A DNA stretch of 64,000 bases from Malus domestica (GCF_042453785.1 NC_091667.1:34154001-34218000), one strand, 5' to 3'; positions 11,691 through 24,290 are shown, counted from the stretch's first letter. Made by a program: numbers and translations. The notes: generated by a model not told the origin, from the sequence alone.

Positions 11691-12185
11691 TACTAGCCGT
11701 ACGCGGGTTCCCCGACTATTATTACATCTGTATCAATGTTGGCCTGGATTATATGGCCATCAGTGCTGCGTCGAACAGTGCCTTTTATTCCCATCAAGCA
11801 ATGCTCCTTCATTGTATTGGCAACAGAACAAAACCATTTTAAAACACAATTAACTTACCACAAAGCATTTTCATCAAGGGAGGAGGGCAGGTAATAGGAT
11901 GAACATGTACACAATCGTGCTGCAAACCAGGAGTTGTATTAGTTTTGTTCGTCTTCACCCAACATATACCCTCACAACCACAAAAGCCCCACTGCAGGAC
12001 CACATTATTTCTTCAAATGCCCAATACTCCGTGTGGTCAGCAACACCAGGAGCATGATGAACGTATTCCACCCAAGGTGGATCAACAAGAATGACATCAA
12101 ACTTGGTTCCAACAAACTCGGGGGATAGCTCAAACTCTTTGAGGTGACTTATATTCTGACATCTCATCAATTTTTTTTTTTCCAT
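11690..12185 (-). pseudogene. MTB: Fragment of an MTB (METTL14-like) m6A methyltransferase subunit gene
   Basis: The minus strand reads, in order, a block with EFELSPEFVGTKFDVILVDP, PPW, EYVHHAPGVADHTEYWAFEE (about 12150-11995), then CWVKTNKTNT (about 11960-11925), then [20 protein letters not shown] and ANIDTDVII ending in a stop (about 11800-11700). These match, in order, the MT-A70-type core of plant MTB, the METTL14 partner of MTA in the N6-adenosine methyltransferase complex. The segment between WAFEEIM and the CWVKT block is missing and replaced by unrelated frame, the stretch after TNTTPG is disrupted, and the C-terminal third is absent. No N-terminal arginine-rich region is attached. 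It is a dead fragment. Identification is from remembered family motifs, not a search. Confidence 0.8.
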
Positions 12186-12362
12186 TGTGTTGTATGTATA
12201 TTTAGTAGTTTCTTCAATGGTAAACTAGTTTTTTTTTTCTCTGTTCTGTTGTTGATTAATGTGTTTGCCTTTTGTCCTTGGTGGTCAATTGACATGGTTG
12301 ATATTCCCATGTTTTCCATGCAATATTCTGGTTGAATGTATTATATTCGATTCTGTTGCAGC

Positions 12363-15300
12363 CATATCCTCATTTAAACAGCAAGTCGAAGGTTTACAGG
12401 ACATTGACCATTCAATTGAGATGTTGGTTGGTTTACTTTGTGCTGTCCCTGTTTGGAGTGAAAAAAAATGTTCAGGTATTTATGCTTTGAATATTTTGTT
12501 AGGCAGGTTTAATAAGATCTTGCTTGCTTTTCTTTCTTATTAGTGTTTCGGTGTAAAATTTATTAAGACGCGTATTTTGAGTAATGCAGGTTCAGCAACA
12601 GGTTATTGAAGTTATTACCTACATGGCGTCCACTGCAAAGAAGTTTCCCAAGAAATGTGTAGTACTTTGTCTTCTGTGAGTTTTTATTTTAATTTAGATC
12701 AGACATCAGGATTGGAGCTTGGTTTGCTTTCTGTCTCTCTTCAGGTTGTTGCTGTGGATGAACATATATGGTTGTCAAATCTAGCTTCTAATGGTGTTAT
12801 GCACTTTGACAGGTATTAGTGAACGGGTTGCAGATATCAAGACCCGGACCCATGCCATGAAGTGCCTCACTGCTTTTTCTGAAGCCATAGGTCCAGGATT
12901 AATTTTTGAAAGAGTAAGTTTAGATGTGATTCTTCTACTAGCCACCATTTTTCTGGATGCCTTCTGTTTTTCCTGAAAGCAAGGATGCTTAATCTTATAC
13001 CCATGAGCATGCACTATATATTGCTCATTCTCGAATGATTGATTGGTATTTCTGCTCATTGTAGCTTTACAAAATTATGAAAGAACACAAGAACTCTAAG
13101 GTTCTCAGCGAGGGAGTATTGTGGATGGTTTCAGCAGTTGAAGACTTTGGTGTCGCACATGTGAAACTTAAGGTTTTTGGATTCTGTTCCGATTTAGCCA
13201 ATTTTGTTTTCTTTCATCTGTTCCAGTCATCAATTAGTACTTAGTAATTTACATGAAGAGGATCATATGCTTTACAGGAATTGATTGATTTTTGTAAAGA
13301 AACTGGACTGCAGTCCAGTGCTGCTGCCACTAGGAACTCTACTATTAAGCTTTTGGGTGCTATACATAAATTTGGTGGTCCAGGTGACTAGTCTTTTTAG
13401 TTTGGATGCTCCATACCTCATCTTCATTTCGGCACTTCTAAGATTATCTCTATGTTTCAGATATTAAAGGGTTTCTTACTAATGTTAAACCTGCACTACT
13501 CAGTGCACTGGACGCAGAGTATGAAAAGAATCCATTTGAGGTATTCCTTATGATAGTCAAAGTTTGCATACATCAGTCTTTCTTGTTTATTGGCAACTAA
13601 TGTCTTGTATTATTTTCCAGGGTGCTTCTGTGGTTCTCAAGAGAAGTGTTGGGACAACGGAATCTACTTAATCTGTCTCTTGTTCATTGGCAACTAATGT
13701 CTTGTATTATGTTATGTCTGTATGCTGTTTTTAATGGTTGTTTTAAGAAAGTTGTCATTTGTTAGAAGCTATATTGGGTGTGTTAATTTTCCATCTTCCA
13801 GGTTCGCTTGGAGTCAAAAGAAGCTGTCAATAAAATTTTAGAAGAAGATAATAAGCGCATCCAGCCAACTGGAACTAACTGGTACAAACAATATATTTAT
13901 TGTTACCTACAGAATAGTCGCCATTCAATTTCTTGATAACTTGTTTATTGTTTGGCTGCCAGCGGAGTTGTTTGCTGCCTTAAGGGGGCGCTTATATGAT
14001 AGCAAGTTAGCAACCAAGAACTTGGTCGCTGCAACCTTAACGGTTGTTGGTAATGTTGCATCTGCAATAGGCGCACCAGCTGAAATGTTGAGCAAGGTTT
14101 GTTTATATCCAAATTGACAACTACTTATATGAAGCATCTTTTTTGTTGTTTTTAATACAGTTGAACTTTTGCACGAATTGCAGGGCATTCTGTCGGATGT
14201 TTTGAAATGTCTAGGAGACAATAAGAAGCATATGAGACAATGCACTTGAACTGCTTTAGACTCATGGCTCTCCGCTGTTCATCTTGATAAAATGGTGACT
14301 GTCTTTTATCTCTATTCGTGATTTGAAATTTGAGTCTCATGTCAAGTAGTGTAACAGTATGTTGTTGTAGGCTCCTTGTATTACAGCAGCTATATCAGAC
14401 ACCAAGCTTGGTGCAGAAGGGTGGAAAGATCTTTTCGAGTGGTTGACAAGACAGATTTCTGGGTTAAGTGATTTCTCTGATGCTGCTCATCTTCTGAAAC
14501 CAGCTTCCTCTGCTTTGACGGTAAATTGTAATTGATTATCATAAGAAATTCTTGTCTTATTTAACCCTGTCCATCCATCAAAGCACACATTGAAAAAATC
14601 TTACGATGATGTAAAAAGTTCAAGTACCAGACACACTCCGTGACACAACGGACACACAAATGTGTATGTTATGTGTATATGCTAGTACATATATATACGC
14701 TTAAGTTTATTCATATATTACTCGCTTCTGAAATGACTTGGAATCCTTTATAGGATAAATCCTCAGATGTTCGTAAAGCAGCAGAGACATGCGTTTCTGA
14801 AATTTTGAGAGTTAGTGGGCATGAAACGGTAAAGCGTGCTAGACAACGTGTTTTCACATTTCGATTGATTGATATCTTCTCATTTATTTGTTTATATTAC
14901 TGGTTTAGGTTGTGAAGATTTTGAGAGATATTCATGGGCCAACTTTAGCTCTTGTTGAACGATTGAAGCCTCATGGATCTTTTCACCTATGGTGTTTTTG
15001 CTTGTAATGCATTAAACTAATTAACTAAATTGAATGGTTTCCTCTTAGAATCTTTTGAGTCAGCCAAAAGCATTTCAAAGGCCGGAAAGTCTGCTTCCAA
15101 TGGAGTTTTGAAGCATGGAGCCAAAGCTACTTCAGTACGTCCCTCCGGCGTAGTTGATAACTTTTTTTTTTAGACGTTATGATCATATTAATTGATTGTC
15201 CATTGAATTGCAAAGAGGACAATTCCCACGAAGGGATCAAATTCAATGCTGTCCGTCCAAGATATAGCTGTCCAGTCACAGGCCTTGATAAATGTTAAAG

Positions 15301-15775
15301 ATTCAGTTAAGGTACATATGACAATAGCATGGAATTTGAACTTGTGTACTAATCTTGAGCCTGCTGATGAATGGGGATTTGAACTGCAGGAGGATAGAGA
15401 GCGATTGGCAGCTAAAAAGTTTTAAGTTTGAAGAGCCTCGGATAGAACACTTGTACAGATTTCACAGAACAATTCCTCGAGTTTTTCATTGTCATTGCAT
15501 TTATGAAAAGTATTTTACTCGTGCATTACATGCAGAATGATATGACGAAGTGCTTTAGAGAGGATGTGCATGGGCGGCTTCTTTCTACAGATTTTAAGAA
15601 GCAAGTTGATGGGCTTGAGATATTACACAAGGTATATTTCTGCTAGTCCTAATATCTCAATTTGTATCGAATAAGCCTGCTTATTTTGACCAATGTCTTT
15701 GTGCATGCATTCCAGGCGCTTCCAACCATTAAAAAGGAAATTATTCAAGCATTGGATATACTGCTGAGGTGGTTT
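12363..15775 (+). pseudogene. MOR1: Fragment of MOR1 (XMAP215/ch-TOG family), introns kept, broken
   Basis: At least 16 successive exon-like blocks match the middle of plant MOR1, a TOG-domain microtubule polymerase. They start at ISSFKQQVEGLQDIDHSIEM (12370s). Later blocks include ITYMASTAKKFPKKCV, GISERVADIKTRTHAMKCL (12813), IMKEHKNSKVLSEGVLWMVS (13075), IDFCKETGLQSS, KGFLTNVKPALLSALDAEYE, NKILEEDNKRIQPTGT, LKCLGDNKKHMRQCT, GLSDFSDAAHLLKPASSALT (14460), KSSDVRKAAETCVSEILRVS and KKQVDGLEIL (15600). Introns with GT/AG remain, so this is a DNA-level copy, not a processed one. Damage seen: an eight-A run where seven keep frame (12461), an in-frame TAA near 13669 followed by a duplicated intron piece, an in-frame TGA near 14248, and a lost stretch near 14990. 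Both ends of the gene are missing (no start, no C-terminal TOG region). Confidence 0.88.
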
Positions 15776-15779
15776 GTTT

Positions 15780-16041
15780 TACAATTTTGTTTATCTTTTA
15801 TGTCTTACCTCAAAAATCATGTCAATATACAAAAAATCATCCAAATTCCAAAATCATATCACCGTTGGATTAAATTTAGTGTTTCTTTGTAAAATCGTAT
15901 TTGTCCATTTGCTTCACTACTAATTAATGTCATAATGGTTGTGGATTTGTCTAATTTTTTGCAAGGATAGTCTATGAATAATGTGCTAAAATATAAATAA
16001 TTTAGATCTATAAAACACATTAGGAAGTGAGTCCTCAAAAC
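15780..16041. other. Non-coding tail after the MOR1 fragment
   Basis: AT-rich sequence with no recognisable exon. MOR1 similarity ends just after LLRWFVLQF near 15785. Confidence 0.4.
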
Positions 16042-16338
16042 TGTTGGAAATTTAAGTAGTTTGAGTAGAAATTTCTTTGTCTCACATTGGCCATTCCTAA
16101 AAAATTTCATCACTTTATAAGGCTTTGTCCTTTATAGAAAGTGATTGGAGTAATAGACCTTGGAAAATAAAATTGGGCTCACCCTTGGGGTTGGGCTTTG
16201 AGGTGCACTAATTAATTGGTAATTAATATATATATATATAATTAATATATAATTAATTTTTATTTGAACAGACTTCATCTGAAAGTCAATAAAAACGCAG
16301 AGAGCACTGCACCATATCTGAAGAGATGTCTCCCAACA
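16042..16338. mobile_element. Putative solo LTR or TIR element
   Basis: The segment runs TGTTGGAAAT to CTCCCAACA and contains CTCACATTGGCCATTCC and a TATA-like CTTTATAAGG, a combination typical of plant LTR promoters. The 8 bp ACTGTTGG and CCAACAGT at the edges are perfectly inverted. No target-site duplication is visible, so the class is uncertain. Confidence 0.4.
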
Positions 16339-16395
16339 GTCACATCACATTCTTATACCTGTTGCGAACATGCATAATCCCTCTCTGCATGGCAT

Positions 16396-16583
16396 TTAGA
16401 ACATAGAAAACATGAATCTCCTTCTATAATCTATAACATTCTTACTGAGAGTACCACAAGGAAATTCGCCATAATCCCTCTATATATACAACCGTCTGCA
16501 TGACACATTTAGAACATAGAAAACATAAATCTCTTTCTATAATCTATAGCATTCTTATTGAGAGTACCACAAGGAAATTCGTC
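16396..16583. repeat. Direct repeat, two copies about 110 bp apart
   Basis: ATTTAGAACATAGAAAACAT and the following stretch through CCACAAGGAAATTCG occur at about 16396-16470 and 16507-16583 with a few differences. Confidence 0.75.
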
Positions 16584-17167
16584 AGAAGTTAAGTTTTTCG
16601 GTGCTGAAATTCTAACTTGATCGTTAAATCCTGGTGAAACAGACATCCGGAGAACTACAAGCATTGAGTAGGGGCGAAATTTATGTTTCAAGGACATTGC
16701 GGTACGCAAGCCTCGATCTTCAATATTTCTATTTAATATTAGTTCATTGTTCATATACTGTTTATTTATTAGCATACATTAATTTATCACAAATTGTTGA
16801 CATATATCCAACAGAAACTAAGTGTCAAAATGTGTATCAAAACATGCGTCCCATATCCTTTACTCTCTTTATTGAAGGAACTCTGATGAGTGTGTTAGGT
16901 TCTATAATGGCAGCGTTAGAAGGCTTGGAGTTGTAATTGATATATGCTTACTAATTAAAATAAGAAATATGTTTGAGTAAATTATTGCGGGCGTCATGTT
17001 TGCATATGGGCAAAATATTTAGTCCAATCATTTTGAAATTAATATAATCGCTGTAAACGTTTTTCTATTACACCAGCTAGATAGAGCAAAAGATTAAATT
17101 TATTTTCTTAAGGATCTCTCACGACGGAAGTCCATGTTAATTTATATAATTTTTTTTAAGGTTAAAA

Positions 17168-17324
17168 AAGGAAAACTAATGAAAATGGCTTGAATATTTT
17201 GAGTTTTAATGATAAGGACAAAATAAAAGGTAAAGTGAATAGTACTATGATTAACTTTTTATTATAAAAATGTGATTTTTCGTTAAAGTGAACAGTATCG
17301 TGAGCTTTTTGTTAAAGTTCCCTT
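17168..17324. mobile_element. MITE, family 1 (copy 1)
   Basis: Begins GGAAAACTAATGAAAATGGC and ends GTTAAAGTTCCC. It contains GGTAAAGTGAATAGTA and AAAAATGTGATTTTTCGTTA. The same motifs in the same order occur near 20010, 21942 and (reverse orientation) 57454. It is non-coding, about 160 bp. The family resembles a very common short repeat of apple-tribe genomes. Confidence 0.75.
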
Positions 17325-18759
17325 GTTTTTATTGCAATTTCAAGTTCATTTCTAACCAACATTAGTACATGTTATTCAGAGTTAAGGAGATAATTTTCAG
17401 TTGTGAATTATATTATGGGATGACGAATAAATTGACATTAAACTCACTATTTATAAAAGTCGAACTTAAAATCTCTCACTTATAAATAAATAGAAATAAC
17501 ACTAAAATAACTCATTTACAAATCACAAAAACTCGAATTGACATGCATGTAGGCATAGAGGGACATGTGATCATACTTATCGATGCAAATTTCCACCTTC
17601 CTTTGATTGACGAAACTACACCTGTAAAACAATCAACACTTTTGATCAAAGACCAAAAACCTCGCATGCCCACTATAAGATGGGGGAGATGTTTGGTCAA
17701 AGGAACTCCAATGCTTAGTCAGAAACTTTAAGAGAATGAATATTTAGTTTTTTTTGTATAGTGGGGGGGGGGGTGTGTGGGGTGTTTCGTCAAAAGAACT
17801 CCAATGCTTAGTCAGAAACTTTAAGAGAATGAGTGTTTAGTTTTTATGTATAGCAAAACGAGTAGAGGTGTTTTGAGCAGTCATGGTTCTTTGCTTGCTT
17901 TATCTCAACTGCACGTGGTGAATGAGAATGGTCTCTGCTCATTTAATAAAGGCAGTCTTGTGTTTATTGGGAAGTAATCCACGTGTCAGCTCCATGATTT
18001 TTAAGATTATTTTTTGCTCCACAATACTCATTCGCAATTTAACGTTTTTCTTTTTCGGAATGTTAGATGATTTACCCACATTTTAATGTTACAAACTTTA
18101 GGGTTTATTTAACGTCTGTGCACAGTGATCAGTAACAATAATTAGTTTTCTAGAACTACTTATGCATTTTTATTTTTATTTTTTATGCATTTGTATCAAA
18201 ATCTTAAACTCTAATGTGAAAAGGTTCTACATGTATGTTCTAACACGGCTTCTCACTGTTAGTTGAAAAAATAAATGAAGAAAACCCCCCAAAGTTTCTC
18301 GTTTGTAACGCTTTTGGTGAGTTTCAGATTCAAGGCAACTCCTAAATTTCTAAATTGACGATCGAGGGCAACAAATTTGAAATTAATTTAAGATGTTGAT
18401 TTAAACTGCTTGTGTTAGAGAGTTGTGTTCGATTGCCTTTTGGAAAAATAAGCCACAAAAACCATAAAATATTCAAATAAACCATCGCCAAATATATTAG
18501 AAAGTATATCAACAGATGTGTCAGTCTTTTATGTCCAAATATTTTTGACAAATGCTTTTACATTTATTATGAACGTTTAGATTTTACATCCAAATGTCCT
18601 AATTAAGTGTGTTGTGGAGACTTTTAATCATCAAATGACATGAATGATGATGTGAATTATAACTAATATAATAAATAAACAAATAAAGATTAAAACTTAA
18701 AAAGAATAACAACAGGGAATTTCTCTCAGACAACAAAAACCCAAGAAGCCTATTTGGCT

Positions 18760-18862
18760 CGTGTGGATTCGCAGTCAAAGTCTACCAAATCTTTGGAGAT
18801 TGGGGGATGGAGATCCGCAGCCAAAGTCTACCACATCTTTGGAGAATGGGGGATGGAGATTC
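18760..18862. repeat. Short direct repeat
   Basis: AAAGTCTACCAAATCTTTGGAGA and the following GGGGGATGGAGAT recur after about 47 bp. No function is apparent. Confidence 0.6.
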
Positions 18863-19087
18863 CTTTGAATTCCAGTGCTGTGATTAATTACTTTCCGTCA
18901 CCTCAATTTTTTAGCATAATATTTTATAATATTAACATGAGAATTATACTAAAGAGATGAAATGACGAAGAGTTTATAGAGAGTCATACTTTTAAGTGGA
19001 AAACAAATGAAAACTCTGCAAACGTGAACAAGGAGGGAGGAAGCCATTTAGTGAAGTAAGTGATCACAATATACATGTAACATGTTA

Positions 19088-19205
19088 ATAACATGGATTT
19101 TTTACAACAAAACTACAAAACAAATAACCATATATGCATGTAAAATGTAAAATGTTTGTCGCATGAATTTTTTACAACAAACTACAAAACAAATAACCAT
19201 GTGAT
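19088..19205. repeat. Direct repeat, two units of about 65 bp
   Basis: TTTTTTACAACAAAACTACAAAACAAATAACCAT near 19098 recurs with one A fewer near 19166. Confidence 0.7.
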
Positions 19206-20009
19206 GTTTGGATGTTAAAATTTCACGAGGGAATTGTAAATGAATGAGGAAGACAAACCATATTTTCATCGCAGATAACATAAATTTTTGGGAATAGTAT
19301 ATATTCATGTTTGGATTTCCTATTAGCCCTTTCTTTTCATGGCATAGGTCATGTCCCATGTTATTCACGGCATCAAAGACAAAGATGAATTTTGTCAAAG
19401 GCAATATCGCATAACTTGTTGCTATTGTTGGAGAGTTGCAGACCTAACCGGCAGAAGAGGAAGATGAAGGCTAGATCTAGCTATTTTAACTTCACAAAAT
19501 TCCTTTATCAAAATAAAAATATTTTATTTGAAGTCATTGCGTCATTTGGAAGTCATCTTAACTTCTAGTTAGAAGTGTCACATGTAAATGGATTCAAGAG
19601 CTTATAAAAATGAAAAAATATTTATTAAAATGTTTGTCTCTTGAATTTTATCCCATTAAATAATATATCGTCAAATATATTAGCGAGTATATCATCAACA
19701 AATGTGTCAATTTTTTATGTCCAAATATTTTTATTGAGATAACATTCCCTATATTAGTCTAAATAAGTATCTTAGAACAAAGATAAGCATTAAAATTTTT
19801 ACAAACAAACTAGTGGTTGAAACAAAGTCAACGACCTCCCAATGAAAACAAACTAGTGGTTTACAAACTAACTAGTAGCCCCCAACTCTAGAAGCTATAA
19901 GCTATAAGCTAATATGAATGCAACAAACATGATTTTATACTTGGATTATTGTACCTTCCATGATGTGATGTCAAAATAGTAAATGAGTATTAAAAATTAG
20001 ATAAATTAA

Positions 20010-20145
20010 CGAAAAGTTAAAAAAAATTTAGCTTTAATAAAAAATAACAAATAAAGATATAGTAAATAGTACAAGTAAAAGGTAAAAATGTGATTTTTTG
20101 TTAAAAGTAAACAGTACACAAAGTGTTTCGTTAAAACTCCCTTAA
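20010..20145. mobile_element. MITE, family 1 (copy 2, diverged)
   Basis: Contains AAAAATGTGATTTTTTGTTA and ends GTTAAAACTCCC, in the same order as the copy at 17168. The left end is poorly conserved. Confidence 0.6.
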
Positions 20146-20508
20146 AAATTTTGTAACATGATGTTTCCAACATTTTACTTGAAAACTTGACATGACTAAA
20201 ATATTGTCACTAACATATAAAGGATCAGTTCAACATATTACGTATCTAGCTTCGCTCCATTTGTTTTGGACATGAGAACTCAGAACTAGCAGTTGACATT
20301 TTCTAGCTACAACATGATAAACGACTTCACGACTTATGTATTGTGAATATGAATCATATGTTCAAAAAGGAATTATTTTAATTGATAATCCAGATTAAAG
20401 TTTGGGTAAGATATAATAGGAATTATTTTTTTGTTTTAGGTGGTAAACAAACATGATCTTGAAAGTTTAGAAGGTGGTATTTGTGCAAGTTTTTTATATT
20501 TTATATTA

Positions 20509-21626
20509 GGGTAAAATGCACAAAACTACCTCAACTATGGATCGAACCACAATCTTATACCTCATGTTTAAAACATGACAATGTCATACCTCAACTTATG
20601 ATTTTGTTGCAATGTTATCCATCCGTTAACTTTTCTGTTAAATGCTGATGTGACATGAGCGGGGCCCACTATTTTGCTAATTAGAATAAAAAATTAATTA
20701 ATAAAAAAAATTATTTGTTATTTATTTAACAATTAAAAATTAATTTAAAAAAAACAAAACCTTTATCTTCCTTTTTTCCCCAAAATCTCCCAACGCTCAC
20801 CATCTTTTCTTCTTTGTATTCACCGAGACGCTGAGCCCCAGAGAATGGCCATCACCAGACCACCACCACAACCATGTCACTCTCTCTTCTTTTCTCCCTC
20901 AACGCTCAACTCCCCAGTTTCTCTAACCTCTCACCTTCTCTATACAACAACATAGATGGACTAAACCCTAAACCACCTCACAGTTTTCAGATGAAAATCT
21001 GTTAATTCCTGGTCAGATTGGACGAGACTTGGACCACGGATCACTTCCCCTTCATCGTGAGGTTCAGATTCGAGCATGGGAGACTTGAATCTGCCTCGAT
21101 TTCTCGAGAAACCAAAAGCCTAGTTTTGGGTTGACAACCTCAGGCCGTTCTCATGCCATTATCCGACCATGACTTGGCATAAAAATGGTGCATTTCTACT
21201 ATTCGATCTGTGATCTTCATTTTGAGATAAATTTCGTGTGTTTTGATAGAGATTTTAGGGTGAACGGAGTAGAAATTTTCCGGCTAGCTGGTGCCTGTTT
21301 TATGGGGTGCGTTGGGAGAGAATGGAGAGTTTGAAGGAGAGAGATTGGGATGAGGGGGCCAAAAAATTATTTGTTTATAATTAATATTAATTGTTAAATA
21401 AAAATAAAAATTTATTATTAATTCATTAATTTTTTATTCTAATTAGCAAAATAGTGGGCCCCGCACATGCCACGTCAGGATTTAACAGAAAAATTAACAT
21501 AAAAGTTAACGGAGGTATAATATTGCAACAAAATCATAAGTTGAGGTATGACATTGTCATGTTTTAAATATGAGGTATGAGATTGTGATTCGACCCATAA
21601 TTGATATAATTTTGTGTAATTTACCA
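20509..21626. mobile_element. Mutator-like element (MULE), non-autonomous, long TIRs
   Basis: Terminal inverted repeats of about 200 bp: the left starts GGGTAAAATGCACAAAACTA and the right, read inverted, starts TGGTAAATTACACAAAATTA. They stay alignable through blocks such as AAATAGTGGGCCCC. The flanks carry an exact 9-bp duplication, TTTATATTA (20500-20508 and 21627-21635), the hallmark of Mutator-type insertion. The 600-bp interior is more GC-rich than the TIRs and reads like UTR/coding sequence (around 20820-21140), but no transposase is present. This is the profile of a Pack-MULE carrying a captured host fragment. I could not identify the donor. Confidence 0.88.
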
Positions 21627-21941
21627 TTTATATTAAGATTGCAAAGCCAATCACATTCCAACTTTGCTATCATAAGTAAGTGATTAAGTGACAATTCCAC
21701 TAATAAAAAAGAAAAATACAATTGTCAAGGAATTTTCTCAAAATTAAAATAAAATAAAATATAAAAAAACTCTTAAAATTAATTAAATTTCATCAAAATT
21801 CATAAATTTATAAATTTATTAAAATTCCTTAAAATTGCAATTGAATACACCCTCTTAATTTGAATTCCGCATGTCATGCAGAATCTAAGTATATATTTCT
21901 TTTTTCAAAAACGTGTCAAAGTCAACTTTACACTTGAAATT

Positions 21942-22098
21942 AAGGAAAACTAATTAAAAATGCTTGAAAACTTTGAGTTTTAACGATAAAGACAAAATAA
22001 ATAGTAAAGTGAATAGTATCAAAATTGACTTTTTAGTGTAAAAATGTGGTTTTTTGTTAAAAGAACAGTATCGAAAAATTTTCGTTAAAATTCTCTTG
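21942..22098. mobile_element. MITE, family 1 (copy 3)
   Basis: Begins AAGGAAAACTAATTAAAAAT, contains GTAAAGTGAATAGTATC and ends CGTTAAAATTCTCTTG. Same orientation as the copy at 17168. Confidence 0.75.
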
Positions 22099-22379
22099 AA
22101 ATAAAGGAGAATTTGGAGAAACGTAGAAAAGTATGAAAACCGTTTGCATGCACTTGTAGTAAAATTATCACCATGGAATTAGTATATGAGAGCGTGTGGC
22201 AGAAAAGTCAATTGCATTCTTCGCATGCATTATTTTTAATGTTGAAATTAAGCTGTTCTAACTGTCAATTTTGTTACTTATAAAATGATTCAAATAGAAA
22301 AACAATAAAGGAAATGAAATTGGCAATCAACTCTAGAATTTTGACCGCAAAAGAATCAAGACTGGGACTCTCATCAGGG

Positions 22380-22552
22380 AAATTTTTTTAGTTGTAACGG
22401 AATACAGATGTTACATCATGTGTTTTTATGCAAGTGGTGGGAAATTTTAATTTTTAAGTTATTAACATTTTAACACACATAACCCACAATTTATATAAAA
22501 ACATATGGTGTACTATCTCATATTACGGTAACACTGAAAAATCTCTCCTCAC
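22380..22552. mobile_element. MITE, family 2 (reverse copy)
   Basis: Edges read GAAATTTTTTTAGTTGTAAC and CACTGAAAAATCTC. The interior contains TTTTTAAGTTATTAAC and a TATATAAAAA stretch found in inverted order in the copies at 23023 and 34951. No clean target duplication is seen. Confidence 0.5.
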
Positions 22553-23022
22553 AGGATGGACGAGAATGCGTCCCTACTGCCTTGTCCTTGGAACCGTCCT
22601 TCGGCCCAGGCAAAGCTAGGTAGAAGTTCATACAGAGCACAAGTTTTATACGTTATCTTATTATATACACATACATACGTATACACATATACATATGGTT
22701 TTTATAGGTTGCAGTTAACCACATTCCTTAAAATGATGCCTGTCGTTGATACTGAAACTCACGATTTTTTATAGGTGGTCGATATGATCATCATTGTAAC
22801 GTCAATATTTTAACTGTATCATAGATCCTTAAATTGTTATCTATTTCATGATGCAGAACTTGAACGAACAGATAACATGCATTATTGGTAATGATGGATA
22901 GGACACCAATCTGGAGTTCGACGAAGAAAGAAGAAGGTAACTGATTTGTGGCGGCAATCGTTACAAATTCGGTTCAAACGTGAAAACCATGGCAGTCCGT
23001 TGCAAAATTGTAAGGTGAGCAG

Positions 23023-23180
23023 GAGAAATTTTTTAGTGTGACAGGTACACGGGCGGTATACTACGTATTATTATATAAATAGTGGGATATATGTGCTAAA
23101 AAGTTAATAACTTAAAAAATAAAATTTATCATCACTTCTATTAAAACACGTGATGTACCCGTCACAATTAAAAATTTATC
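23023..23180. mobile_element. MITE, family 2, with perfect 9-bp TSD
   Basis: 158 bp from GAGAAATTTTTTAGTGTGAC to GTCACAATTAAAAATTTATC, giving inverted ends of about 20 bp. Flanked by GGTGAGCAG at 23014-23022 and 23181-23189. The 9-bp duplication points to Mutator-type mobilisation. Confidence 0.88.
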
Positions 23181-23189
23181 GGTGAGCAG

Positions 23190-24290
23190 TAAAAGAATGC
23201 ATGAAACACGTTAGTTTAGATAATTCCCTCTAAACTGATGCACGTTTGTTTCACAGCCTCCATAGAAGTTTCTCACATGGAGCTTCTGGTTAAATATGGT
23301 CAAACAAAATCTGTCTATAACATGCTATTCGACAAATGCATTATTTTCATCATGTTAGCAGGAAAGGGATCCGGAACCCTTTCCATGTTAGCAAACCGGT
23401 TACCTAATGCATTAAATGTTACTTTTTGAATTTTGAAAAAAAATAAAAAAAAACTAAAGTTAAGTGAAATGATACACATGATAAATTATTAGGTTTATAG
23501 TAAGCATACATCATAGATATGATAGTGAGCAAAAATGCTCTCGTGTCCTATTTTCACACAGCACGCATAAGTTCATGCAACCCTACCTCCGATGAAAATT
23601 TTGCACTGAGTGATTGAACGTTCTCAAAAAATTTGCATTAAGTGCTTAAACACACAAAATGTGTTTAAATATATCTTGTGGTAAGATATTAGGTTTACAT
23701 TCATGCATTACGAGTTCAAAACTTCTCAAACCACAATATCATTCTAATAATTTCGAACTTTTCCCACAAAACAATTGCCGATTGGAACCACAGGGGTAGT
23801 ACAAGATAATATGTGATGTTATAAAACAAAAAATTAGAAGAAAAAAATAATGTTAAAAGACCATATTTTTAATTACATTGGTATACCATCTTATTTGACA
23901 AGTGATACATACAATTAACATTTAATCAACTAAATTCATTATTGACGTTACATGTATACCTAATATGATATATCAATGTGCTACAACTGGCATTTAAAAA
24001 AAAAATTGAATTAGAAGGAGTGAAGGACGGTGAGCCGGCGCCCACGCAGACGCTTGACAGAGAACGCTTTTCGGCCGCAGGCCCGGTACTAGTACGAATT
24101 GAATGATCAAATCCTTTGACAAAACAAAAGGGGCTTGTGGTCAAAAAAGAAAACACGCTGGATACTTTTATTCTTTAGAATAAAAAAAAAACTTTAAACT
24201 AAGAGCATTTTTGCATCTTATTAAAAAAATTTCATCATTTTTCAAAATATTTTTTTTTATTCAAAACTGAGAACATCTCGTGAGAATATT
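23190..24290. other. AT-rich intergenic DNA
   Basis: No gene is supported. The stretch at about 23660-23760 has a tRNA-like GAGTTCAAAACTTC block and could be an old SINE remnant; confidence in that is low. Confidence 0.3.

Noticed and set aside
16042-16338. Calling the segment a definite solo LTR
   Set aside because: TG/CA ends and LTR-like content are present, but flanking 5-bp duplications do not match. It was kept only as putative.
23990-24120. GC-rich island near 24020-24090 as an RNA gene
   Set aside because: No tRNA or rRNA signature (no A/B boxes, no cloverleaf pairing) could be made out.
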